From Rotaria socialis (Eukaryota; Rotifera; Eurotatoria; Philodinida; Philodinidae), in assembly GCA_905331475.1 (NCBI GenBank), contig CAJNYU010003189.1, forward strand, positions 1-64,000: 64,000 nt of DNA, written 5' to 3'. A program made the position numbers and the translations under genes. The notes beneath the pieces were generated by a model. It saw only the letters and a program-made list of their open reading frames with translations. It ran no database searches and had not been told where the DNA came from. This document shows, in pieces, positions 1 to 10,290 of this stretch (position 1 is the stretch's first letter; each line of letters starts with the position of its first letter).

Positions 1-54
1 GATTTCTCAGTCATCAATATGAATAAAATCAGATAAATGAGCATTTCTCTAGTC

Positions 55-87
55 AAGAAAAAAATTACACCCACACCCACACCCTCA
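55..87. repeat. CCCACA-rich half-site repeat
   Basis: An A-rich tract followed by CCCACACCCACACCCTCA. The same arrangement recurs at about 1110-1142, and the outer arm matches the hairpin repeats near 41.0 and 54.0 kb. It looks like one half of a short inverted-repeat element. Confidence 0.55.
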
Positions 88-1094
88 AGATATTTCCAAT
101 GTAACTCATAAAACACAGGTAGATCCTGTATAGCTTATACCTAGTATAATCGTATCGAATTTATGCTATAGATTTAAGAAGTAGTTTCAAGTAGTCTAAA
201 ACGTTGAGAGATCTCAAACAATGTATTGATTAGTAGCTATAAATAAACTTTTTGCTAGTACGATTCAAGATTCTAACTTAATGGAAAGTTAGAACGGGAG
301 TTGTTTGTCAGAAATTTATTTAGAAATCATGATTACTCCAATATTCTGCCAATTTACTGTATTCGAAATTTTTGTTTTTGCATCTATGCTTTCATTCGAA
401 AATATATTAGCTACATATATGTGATTAAAGTGTTAGAGTTTTAAAGTTCTGCATGTAGTCATTAATGTGATAAAATTCATGCTCGTCCTCAGTAAAATAT
501 ACTCCATTCATAATTAACTGTACTAACTAATACAATGATTTTTTTAAAGCTGATAAATACTTCGAAAATCATGAGAAAAATAAGATATAAACACAAATAT
601 TTTTAACAATACGGAACGATGAAGTGTAATTAGTTTCATTTTATCTATCTTATAGATCAAAATAATTAAAATACCTGCTTAATATATTGAAACAACGAAT
701 CAAAGACTTGATCAAGTTGAATTAGTTTGTTGATTATAACTAGGGTTGAATATTATACCGCGAGTTATAACTAGGTCAATTTAATCCCCACAGTGATTCA
801 ATGCCATATAGTTGTAAAAAAAATCGTTTACTCTAACTTGTCTAGATAAATGATGAATAAATAGTATTCATGCATAATCTCTCGGATAACTTTCGTATCA
901 AATGATCTAGAACAGCTAAGGCCTTTTTGTTTCAGATTTCTTACTTTTGAAATTTTTTCTAGAACAACGCTAGCTATTTTGAAAAAGTACGACAAGCATA
1001 TATGTCACGTTCTATTATTTCATCAGTTTTTGTTGAAGCATATACTGAAAAGAGCATGGGCGACACAAGCTCAAGTCACAATGGGAAGCAATAG

Positions 1095-1142
1095 GATGTG
1101 GGTGTGGGTTAAGAAAAAAATTACATCCACACCACACCCTCA
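1095..1142. repeat. TGTGGG/CCCACA imperfect hairpin repeat
   Basis: The left arm carries GATGTGGGTGTGGG and the right arm ATCCACACCACACCCTCA, with an A-rich loop between them. The right half is nearly the same as the repeat at 55-87. It belongs to the same dispersed family as the hairpins at 40995 and 53959. Confidence 0.6.
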
Positions 1143-3110
1143 TGTTACAGTTCGTTTCAATAGTTACAATGTTATAGAGACACATTGACAGCTGTGTTAA
1201 GAGGAAGAAAAACAAACTTTCATATGTTGCGATGCAGAAAATATGTCCTCCTCACTGTAAAACATATTTTTTTCGTGCGCATCACAAAAATAGATTAATT
1301 CTTTTCTTTTAATTTTTCTTCTACTAAAAGTAGTTTGAGTTCTTTTATCTAACGACAAATAGCTCTATTAAAATCTGTAGATGTGGTATCCGAGTGAAAC
1401 TCGAATACAAAATGCGGTGCGAAAGGCGAAAAAAAGATGAAATTTCAAGGTCACTCTACGCTAACGAGATTACAAAGTTACGATAAGGTTTAGGAGTTCA
1501 TCTTTCTAGTTGTCGGTGCGAATAAGGATCAATATTTGAACGATCAAGTACAGTTATCATGAAAATTCATCACTATAACGTAAGAGAAGGCAATGAAAAA
1601 ATCTTGAAGCATCTGTAATTTGTTTTATCTGAGTATTTCAGTGAAATATTGTCTGATTTTCTATCGATGAGATTAGTGAATCAAAAAAGATTGACGCCAA
1701 AGATATATGTCGCGAAAGCAAAAGAGAGAAAACGAACAAGTTCAAAAAAAGAACTGAATTGTCTGTGTATACCGCTTCATTCTTTATGGAAATAAGGCTT
1801 TTTTCTTTCTGCAACTTCAATTCATTCGAAATCAACAGTCTACACATGTGACTGTTATAATATTGTAGATTTACTTCTCGCACTGTATTCAAGAATTTAG
1901 AAAAAGAAAAGTTTCTTTTGAACAGATTCATATAGAACGATATCGATTGAACGATTGGTTATCTACTAAAAAAACCAACAGAGTTGTTTATAGATTCGAG
2001 TGATGGGATCCGTTCATGTTTTTTTCGAACCGAACCGAATGAAGTTCAAATGTCTTAAATATCTCAGCAACATCAAAATATTATTGGAATATTTGCTTTT
2101 CTCTTAAATGATATTTTGTGTACACATCATTATCGCAGGAGAACTTAAAATTCAAAACATGTTGAAATTTTCCTAGTTAAAGTTAAACTATTAATTTTAC
2201 CTAGTACAACTTAAAATTTCAACTTTGAATGGATATTTTACGTCCGTCAGAATCGGAGAAGACCAGAATAAAATAAAAATGTACACTAAAATAAACATTG
2301 GTATATCATTGAAGTAAATATTCAAGTATCAGTTTCTTCTTTTCATGGAGAAATTTTATAAATTACTTGATAAACATATTGATGGTATAAATTTCAAATT
2401 TTAAAAGAAGTTCTCTATAAAACAGTCATTATATTATGATATAATATTTGTTCTACGCGAATTCTGGATGAATAAAAATTGGTGATCCGAATGTTGTATA
2501 TGAAATAGAATTTTATCATATTGATTTTACATACGAAAATTTGTACACAAAGCTCAATAAATGTCACGAAAGACTTGGTCATCACGAGCGAGATAAGATG
2601 TGAGAAAAAATATGCCGTGTGAACATTTGCATAATACAGATACAGTATGGTATTAAATGTCACTCATCGAAAACGAAACCATGCTCAAATGTGTACTTTA
2701 ATCTTTGTATTTTTGAAATATAAAAAGAATAAAGTTAATATTAAATTTTCAGGAATATTTAAAATTCTCCTATATAGGAAAAATTAAAACATTCATTTTT
2801 ACTAGAAAATATCGAGTCAAAGTTGAAATTAGCACTTTAAATTTCCCTGAATTTTAATTTCTCCTGCGACACATCCATATATATATATATATATTGTTGT
2901 TATTAGCAACATACTGTTTTTAACATGGGTGAGGTGTTTCTAATAGAAAGACTGGATGGATCTGTGTTTTTTTTGTTTTATTTCTCTAATCAGTAGCAAA
3001 AATCTGTTGGTTGAAAATAAAGAAATCGGTTTAAAAGACTTCGGACCAGGTCGAGAAATCCAACACCGAATCCGATAGGAACTTGATAGTACCCTACCAT
3101 CCGACAGACT

Positions 3111-3437
3111 TGTTAGGTAGTGGCGCTTTCTAGGTCCACTACCTCTCTTATCTATCTCATTCTCGTCATTGGTCATTAGGCCAACTTATGTTCTTCTCTC
3201 TTTTCCTTTTTTTGAGAAGAGAAAAAGAGTAAAAAGGAGCGTTGTTGTANGGTCCACTACCTCTCTTATCTATCTCATTCTCGTCATTGGTCATTAGGCC
3301 AACTTATGTTCTTCTCTCTTTTCCTTTTTTTGAGAAAGAGAAAAAAGAGTAAGAAGAAGAGTTGTTGTAGATCTTGTTATGTGTAGTTAGTTTTGTTTAA
3401 AAAGAAATAAAAGATGTTAGTTGTGTATTGACTAGCA
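3111..3437 (+). repeat. left LTR, with internal duplication around an N
   Basis: The LTR begins TGTTAGGTAGTGG and ends TTGACTAGCA. The single N at 3250 is followed by a second copy of the LTR interior, so the segment from 3133 is read twice (3133-3249 and 3251 on). The right LTR has no such duplication. An assembly join between two LTR reads is the simplest explanation. Confidence 0.85.
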
Positions 3438-3439
3438 AT

Positions 3440-3457
3440 TGGTGCCGTGACCCGTCG
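3440..3457 (+). other. primer-binding site (tRNA-His-like)
   Basis: TGGTGCCGTGACCCG lies two bases behind the left LTR. It would pair with a tRNA 3' end reading CGGGTCACGGCACCA. From memory this matches animal tRNA-His (ending GTCACGGCA plus CCA); the tRNA assignment is inference. Confidence 0.65.
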
Positions 3458-3902
3458 TGATACATTTCGACAACAATTCGTCGAACACGCAGCATTTTGT
3501 TTTAGTCAAATTTTTTTCCGGGTGCTCCTCATTCGATTTATTTCTGGTTTATCAAGATTTACCTTAGTCCTGTTCCTGATTATTATATTACTGCTTATTA
3601 CAACTTACCAAAAGTACACAGCATATTCGATTTATTTATATGATTGATTCTGTGTAGATCCTTATATTGTTGCTTATTACACATTAAGACTTCTCATCGG
3701 ATTAGCTGTATTTGATCGTTATATCAGAATTTAATATTCCGTTTATATTTCTTGTCCTAATGTTGTGATTTTTGTACCGGTATTATATACATATGGCATA
3801 CAATCCTGATTATTATATCGTTCATATTCCATCACCATTTCAGTTTTTATTCGTGATATCACTTTAGTTCTTTCATTTTTTTCATTAGAAACGTAATTGC
3901 TT

Positions 3903-4850
3903 ATGGTGATAACTCGTTCACAACATCGTCAACTATTTGTACAAGAAGTACAACGTTTATCTCTCATCGAAATGGAACCTGCTGATATTTCAACTTCTCG
4001 TTCAACTATTCATCGTCCTGTATTTACTTCTAGTATGGAAGAACAATTTATGAGCACATTAGCTAAAGAACAAGTTAAAACGCTTACCAAATTCAGTGGT
4101 TCTGATTCAGAAGATGTTATTTTGTGGCTTAAAAATGTTGAAGAAGTTTTTGATCGCGCCCTTATACAACCTTCCAATAAGTATTTAGCTATTCAATCGT
4201 ATTTGACTGATGCTGCTCTTAAATGGTTCCGTTTTAACAAGTCAAACATTCCTGATTGGTCATCATTTACAATTGCCATCGTTAAAGCTTATCAACCATC
4301 CCTTCATCAAACATTACTGAAGATGGAACAACGTCATCAATTACCTGGTGAATCTGTAATGGAATATTATTATGATAAGCTTCAGTTATGTACACAAGCT
4401 GATCCCAATATGAGTTCAGCTATGGTTATTCATTATTTAACCAAAGGCCTGAGTGATTTACTATTACCTCATGTTATTCGTCGACACCCAGGAACACCTA
4501 ATGGCTTTCTTAATATTGCTCAAGATGAAGAAAGAATTTTATTTACATTAAATGGTTTATCTTATGCTTCAACAAATGAACCTGGTCATTATTTAAATGA
4601 AGATATTCAAATGGACCGTCTGGTAAACGTTGTTAAACATCCAATTAATGTACACGATCGCTCCTTTAATCAACAACATCATCAAACACTTCCTCCACCA
4701 CTTATGAATTTATCAACGACTCCATGGCCGTCCTCCGTTCGTCGTCCTTATTCTCATCATCGTCTCTCAACATCTACATCACGTCAATGTTATGCATGTT
4801 CTGAGTTTGGACATATTGCTCAATATTGTCCTCATCAAAAAAACATCTAA
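3903..4850 (+). CDS. gag: Gag polyprotein of the gypsy element
   Basis: A frame of about 315 residues from the first ATG. The middle part, with motifs such as DVILWLKNVEEVFDRA and ALKWFR, resembles the retrotransposon gag capsid family of Ty3/gypsy elements. The C-terminus has one CCHC zinc knuckle, CYACSEFGHIAQYC, with C-X2-C-X4-H-X4-C spacing, as used for RNA packaging. The frame is intact. It overlaps pol by about 25 bases, and pol lies in the -1 frame. The heptamer A AAA AAC sits one codon before the gag stop, suggesting that pol is made by -1 ribosomal frameshifting. An upstream TTG is in frame, but the ATG at 3903 is the likelier start. Confidence 0.9.
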   Translation: MVITRSQHRQLFVQEVQRLSLIEMEPADISTSRSTIHRPVFTSSMEEQFMSTLAKEQVKTLTKFSGSDSEDVILWLKNVEEVFDRALIQPSNKYLAIQSYLTDAALKWFRFNKSNIPDWSSFTIAIVKAYQPSLHQTLLKMEQRHQLPGESVMEYYYDKLQLCTQADPNMSSAMVIHYLTKGLSDLLLPHVIRRHPGTPNGFLNIAQDEERILFTLNGLSYASTNEPGHYLNEDIQMDRLVNVVKHPINVHDRSFNQQHHQTLPPPLMNLSTTPWPSSVRRPYSHHRLSTSTSRQCYACSEFGHIAQYCPHQKNI

Positions 4851-7800
4851 AGAGGTATCAAGATGGTGGTACCTCTACTAAAAAGAAAAAACCATCACTT
4901 CCGTCATCATCATTTTCAATTTACGTTCCAGTTAACCATAAGCCTACCATGATTTTAGTTGATACTGGAGCTGCCATTTCTCTTATTCATGATAACACAT
5001 TATCGACTATGCGACACAAACCCATTGTTTCATGTTCATTAAATGAAGTTCATACTGCAAATAGTGGCTTTATCTCTCTTCTTGGTATAGTTAAACTTAC
5101 TGGTCAAATCAATCATCTTGATACACAGGTTGATGCCTATGTCACACGTGATCTTATTTGTCCTATGGTTTTAGGTCGTGATTGGATTCAACAAAATTAT
5201 GCCAATATCAATTTTTGCACCAATCGTCTTTATCTTTATAATGGTCTTGCTTCAGCTCCTTTATTACCCATACCTCGTAGTGAACCAGTCATTATGCCAT
5301 TATCAGATTCTATTGTTATTCCTCCATTTCATCAACAATTTGTTTATGGCTATGTACCTATTAACTCATTAAATGATGCATTATTTACACCTAATATTGC
5401 TCTACAACATGCTCGAATGGTCCTGCTTCCTCATTCACTCCTCCATATTCGTGATAACCGTGGTGTTATTTCCATCATCAATAATACTCGGCATTCAAAA
5501 CTAATTCAACGTAATACTCCACTTGGTTTTGTTTCCCCCTCAACTACAACAGCGGATCTCAACGTCATTACAACATCACTTATGAACTTTCCTGATTTTT
5601 CTTCTTCGTCTCCATCTTCATTGTCATGTAATCATTGTGGCGTTCATTTTTCTACGGAATTAATATTGTATGATCATCTATTTTATTGTTGTAATAAAGA
5701 TTTCACTTGTACAACACAAAATATCACTCCTTTAGTTCAACATATTGATGATCCTGTTAAAAGAATAAAAGTTTATCTAATGCTACATCATTATTACCAA
5801 CTTTTCGATGATTCATGTTTGCAAGGCATTACCTGTTCCCCTCAATGTGCTATCAACACCCATTCTCAAGCCCCTTTAGCTGAACATCCACGTCGAGTTT
5901 CGCACCTTAATCGAGAAATTATTAATAATGAAGTTAAGAAACTGTTAGCGAATGGAATCATTGAACCCTCAAATTCGCCTTGGGCTTCTCCTGTTGTTAT
6001 AGTTAAGAAATCGGATGGATCTCCCAGGTTTTGCATAGATTACCGGCGCTTAAATTCCATTACTCAAAAAGATGTTTATCCATTACCCCGTATCGATGAT
6101 GTTATTGAACGTTTAAATGGATCTCACATATTTTCAAAGCTTGATTTACGTAGTGGATACTTTCAGGTACCTTTAGCACCTCACGAACGTGCTAAAACTG
6201 CTTTCACTACTCCTGATGGTCTTTGGGAATTTACTCGATTACCTCAAGGACTAAAAAATTCACCATCTGTTTTTCAGCGCTTAATGAATTAAACCCTTGG
6301 ATCATTACGTTGGGATATATGTCTTGCGTATCTGGATGATATTGTCGTATATTCCCCTTCATTTGATAGACATCTGTTGAACGTCAAGCAAGTATGTCAA
6401 GCACTCCATGCATCAAATTTTAAATTAAATTATAATAAATGTGCATTTTTTCAACGTGAAATCTCGTTCCTTGGCCATAAAGTTAACGCTGATGGTTGCT
6501 CACCTACTGATGATAATATTCGTTCGATTGTTCAGTTTCCTACTCCTCAATCAAGTAAAGCTGCTCATTCCTTCTTACAGATGGTTGGATTTTATCGAAA
6601 ATTTATTTCTCGTTTTGCTCAAATATCAGCACCACTTAATAAATTTACTTCCAAAGGCTTTCCATTTATATGGACTGCAACAGAACAATCAGCTTTTAAT
6701 CAGTTAAAAGATGCTATCACATCTCCTGCTGTTCTTATCCTACCTGATCCTTCACAACCATATATTATTCGTACAGATGCTTCAGGTGTCGGTATAGGTG
6801 CGGTGCTATTACAAAAGTTAACGTCTGATTGTAGTGGTGAATCAATTACACCTATATATAGACCAGTTGCTTTTGCATCTCGCAGTTTAAAATCCGCTGA
6901 AAAGAAATATCCTGCTATAGAACTTGAAGCATTAGCTATTTGGTGGAGCGTGACCCAAAAGTTTTGATCATACATTGAGGGTCAACAATTTTTTCTCGAA
7001 ACCGATCATAAACCGCTATTATCGTTGATGAAAAAACCTTATCATAATGCACGTATTGAGCGATGGATGTCCACCTTACAACAATATGATATGATTATCA
7101 GACACATATCTGGAAAAGAAAATACAATTGCCGATGCTCTCTCTCTCGTTATCCAGTTGACAAACCAGATATTAATGATGAAGATGCGCCATCTCGTGTT
7201 ACTTCTTCAACTCAGACTGATGATTTTTTCGTCAATGTTATTACAACTCGCTCAATGACACGACAACATCGACCCCATGTTCCTTTCACGACATCTCCAT
7301 CACCTGTTCCTCCTTTTAAACAAATCACATCACCAGCAACACGTCAATCTACTCTATCGATTGCTCCTTCTTTTTCATCCCTTAATGATAACCTCATTTC
7401 AATTGACAATGACACAATAAATATTTATCAAAATCAAGATCCTACTATTCAGAAAATTAAAAATGTGTCACCACTAAACTCTAAATATCGACTGGACGAA
7501 CATAATATACTTTATAAAATTATAACCCGGCCGAATGGTCGGATTCTTCAATTACCTTATGTTCCTGCTTCCTTAATTCCTCAAGTATTATTACTGTATC
7601 ATAACTCAACATTAAATGGAGGTCACTTTGGTATTAAGCGTACTTTTTACAAGATACGCGACCGTTTCTTCTGGCCAAATATGTACAAAGATATCGAACG
7701 ACACATTTTGTCTTGTATTGATTGTCGAAAGAATAAACCCTCTCGTCGAAAACCTGATGGTCATTTGCATTCAATTGAACCTCCTCGGGGAGTTTGGGAG

Positions 7801-8619
7801 CGGCTTGCTATGGATTATGTTGGTCCTGTTCCTCAATCAAAATCGGGTAATAAATATTTTCTTGTACTCACCGATTTATTTTCGAAGTTCGTTATCACCA
7901 AAGCCGTATCCGATAATACATCAACAACAGCTGCTCAATTTCTATTATATGATGTTTTTATGACTTACGGGGTTCCATTTGAAATTATTACCGATAACGG
8001 TAAACATTTTTCTTCTTCTCTATATGAGTCCTTACTCAAGTTAACTAAATGTTGTCATATTAAAACGACACCTTATAACCCCCAAGCTAACGGTCAATGT
8101 GAACGACATAATGCAACTCTGGTACCTAATCTCGTTGCACTTTCCAACCAATCTCGCTCTAATTGGGATGATAAATTAGTGGCTACTACTTTTAATTATA
8201 ACGCTACTCGACATGATTCTACCGGTTATACTCCATTCGAATTGATGTTTGCACGCCAACCTCGTTTTCTAGCTGATTTCTCCTCATCAACTACATCCAT
8301 TTGTCATAATATTCCCCAGTATCATCATACTATGACAAAATTTATTGAGCATGCGAAGATTGCTGCTCGTCTCAACAACCTTCGACACCAACAATCTTCT
8401 AAACAACGTTACGATCGATACCGCTCGAATCCTCAATATTCTGTTGGTCAGTTAGTTCTAATTCGTAACCGAGACCCACATATCAACAAGTTCTCTCCAC
8501 GATTCGTTGGACCGTACACAATTATCAATCGCTTACATGATAAAACATATATTGTTCACAATGACTCTAGTGGTCATCAAGCACAAGTACCTGTACACGA
8601 TATACGCACCATTAATTAA
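4826..8619 (+). pseudogene. pol: Pol polyprotein (PR-RT-RNaseH-IN), broken
   Basis: Domains in order: an aspartic protease with LVDTGA at about 4958; a C2H2-like cysteine/histidine cluster near 5627-5695; a reverse transcriptase with FSKLDLRSGY, LPQGL and the catalytic YLDD near 6330; RNase H with RTDASG near 6772; and an integrase with an HHCC zinc-binding segment (7600-7735) and a DDE core (LAMDYVGPVP, IITDNGKHF, PYNPQANGQCERH), ending in an SH3-like tail. Three lesions break it: a TAA at 6290-6292 inside RT just before the YLDD block; a TGA at 6965-6967 in RNase H; and a frameshift near 7137-7145 where a CT run is one dinucleotide too long. After that the integrase frame (7255-8619) is open to its natural end. 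The protein would be supplied by frameshift from gag in an intact copy. Confidence 0.9.
4838..4844 (+). promoter_or_regulatory. putative -1 frameshift slippery site
   Basis: The heptamer A AAA AAC is read in the gag frame as the last base of CAA plus AAA and AAC. It is followed by ATC and the gag stop TAA at 4848-4850. It fits the X XXY YYZ rule for retroviral -1 frameshifting, and pol is open in exactly that frame. A downstream stimulatory structure was not worked out. Confidence 0.7.
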
Positions 8620-8848
8620 TCTGGTATTTCCTGTTGAACTTATACTTTCGTATGACTCAAACTATACCACAGGCTACATAAAAAAAAACATACTTCATGT
8701 TATTTATCTTCCTTTATTTTTCACGTTACTAAATTCGTTTTTTTCGTCGCAGTTATTTTGTTATTCCACGGGATTTTTTTTCTTTCCATTTGTTTCGTTT
8801 TCCATTTATTGGTTTGATATCTACTTTCGTGAACAGATAACACCGTTC

Positions 8849-8867
8849 ACTGGGAAAGGGGTGGAGG
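8849..8867 (+). other. polypurine tract
   Basis: The purine-rich run TGGGAAAGGGGTGGAGG lies directly against the right LTR start at 8868, the standard place for the plus-strand primer of LTR retrotransposons. Confidence 0.75.
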
Positions 8868-9073
8868 TGTTAGGTAGTGGGGCTATCTAGGTCCACTACC
8901 TCTCTTATCTATCTCATTCTCGTCATTGGTCATTAGGCCAACTTATGTTCTTCTCTCTTTTCCTTTTTTTGAGAAAGAGAAAAAAGAGTAAGAAGAGTTG
9001 TTGTAGTTCTTGTTATGTGTAGTTAGCTTTGTTTAAAAAGAAATAAAAGATGTTAGTTGTGTATTGACTAACA
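8868..9073 (+). repeat. right LTR
   Basis: A 206-base copy starting TGTTAGGTAGTGG and ending TTGACTAACA. It differs from the second left-LTR segment (3251-3437) by only a few substitutions and one 3-base indel, so the insertion is fairly recent. The AAGAAATAAAAG stretch near its end could serve as polyadenylation signal. Confidence 0.9.
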
Positions 9074-9734
9074 ATGAGAACATAGATCAACAATCTAGAT
9101 AGTGTTGATAAAATCTACAAAGAAGATTTCAGTTTTTTTAATTATAATCCTTCTTTTCCCTTTTCTCCAGAGAACGTAAATGACAAATGTATTCCACAAA
9201 AAGGTAGAATAAATAATCGAAACATTTATTTTTATTTTAGAAAATTTAAAGAAAACAAAATACACAATTGAATTAATATGAAAACAAATAAATATACGCA
9301 CAAAAATAGCATTTATAATACCAACAAATATATTTTTTTAATTTTTTCATATTGTCTATTATTTGTAAAAGTTGTTCTTTTTACTGAAGAGATTGTTCTT
9401 TTTCTTGAACCAACTATACTAAGTGGAATAATAAACGACGAGTTGATTCCATTAGTACTGTAAAAAGAAAATTCAAATAAATTAATGACTGGGAAGACAA
9501 CCAAATAAAGAACTACATTATATCTATATATATATATATATATCCTGAAATATTTCTATCGTGAGATGTGTTTGATTTACTGATTTATTTCCTTAACGAT
9601 CATTATTTTCTTTTTTAATGGACATTATTTTCTATAACCGATAGAAAATGTCCATAAAGCAGCATTTATATAGATGATTCCAGTTATTCAAAGAACGTTT
9701 GTAGTCTTCGTTTCAGATCAATACATTGTTTTGT
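9074..9734. other. AT-rich spacer with a hairpin
   Basis: No gene recognised. A clean inverted repeat, TGGACAT..TTTCTAT paired with ATAGAAAATGTCCA around AACCG, lies at about 9619-9654. An (AT)n run is at about 9522-9543. Confidence 0.55.
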
Positions 9735-10290
9735 AAATTTTAATCAAATGCGTCCCGCTAATACAATCGCAAGATCATCGACAAAGAAGAACGGCATCGC
9801 TTCGGGTATAAAATTCACCTTAATACTGTGATAAGTAATGAATAACGTCGGTGTTAAACTAGAACCTTGTGGGCCACACCCCTGCTAATTTTGATCCATC
9901 TCGATCTTTTACGTTGTAACTCAATGGCCAAATGACGATTATTGAACCAGGCATGAGCCGATTTGGCATACACACTGGAAATTCCCATTTGAGTCAAGTT
10001 CCCTAGGCATCCTTCAAACTAAAGTTGATCAAATCCAGGTTTAAAGTCAACAAAGACTGTCGCAACCGACGAACTATTTGACATATAGAATGAAATTTGT
10101 CCAATAAGTAGTAGGACGCGTGTTTGAAGTCTATGTTCGGCATGAAAAACAGATTGTTTATCCGACAAAATGTCTCGGTCCTGCAATACTTGTAGAAAAC
10201 GATTAAGAAGCAGTCTTTCTTGGATTTTTAAAAACGAGTCAAATAAAGAGATAGGTCTTGTTTAATCAGGTGCACATATAGCTTTTTCTT
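9735..10290 (-). pseudogene. non-LTR retrotransposon reverse transcriptase remnant
   Basis: Read on the minus strand, broken frames give in order: an RPISL-like motif near 10255; a helix-rich stretch; VFVDFKPGFDQL (RT block A, normally with a catalytic Asp in FVDF) near 10035-10070; CGPQGSSLTPTLF (block B) near 9850-9890; and FFVDDLAIV (the catalytic F/Y-x-DD block) near 9757-9790. This order and the SSLTPTLF wording fit non-LTR (jockey/CR1/I-like) elements rather than the gypsy element next door. Stops and frame changes interrupt it, and no endonuclease or RNase H was seen. It is an old, truncated copy on the opposite strand to the gypsy element. Confidence 0.8.

Larger units (their letters stand above)
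1..2939. other. AT-rich stretch without recognisable genes
   Basis: No open frame here resembles a known protein or shows an exon pattern. It contains two short CCCACA-rich motifs (55-87 and 1095-1142, listed separately) and an (AT)n run near 2877-2895. Short frames near 1.0, 1.6 and 2.4 kb look like chance frames in AT-rich DNA. Confidence 0.6.
3111..9073 (+). mobile_element. Ty3/gypsy LTR retrotransposon, defective
   Basis: A full-length element bounded by LTRs of about 206 bases that start TGTTAG and end CTAACA or CTAGCA. It has a tRNA-type primer-binding site behind the left LTR, a gag frame with a zinc knuckle, a pol frame ordered protease, reverse transcriptase, RNase H, integrase, and a purine tract before the right LTR. 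This domain order is that of Metaviridae (Ty3/gypsy). No env-like frame follows integrase; about 250 bases separate the integrase stop from the right LTR. Pol carries two in-frame stops and one frameshift, so this copy should not be autonomous. No clear target-site duplication was found; the left boundary is complicated by an N-marked duplication in the left LTR. Confidence 0.93.

Noticed and set aside
1638..1931. 97-residue minus-strand frame near the left end
   Set aside because: No motif and no splice context; A/T composition explains its residues.
8507..8890. Frame after integrase as a possible env-like gene
   Set aside because: Its hydrophobic part is T-rich non-coding DNA before the purine tract and it runs into the LTR; no signal or envelope features.
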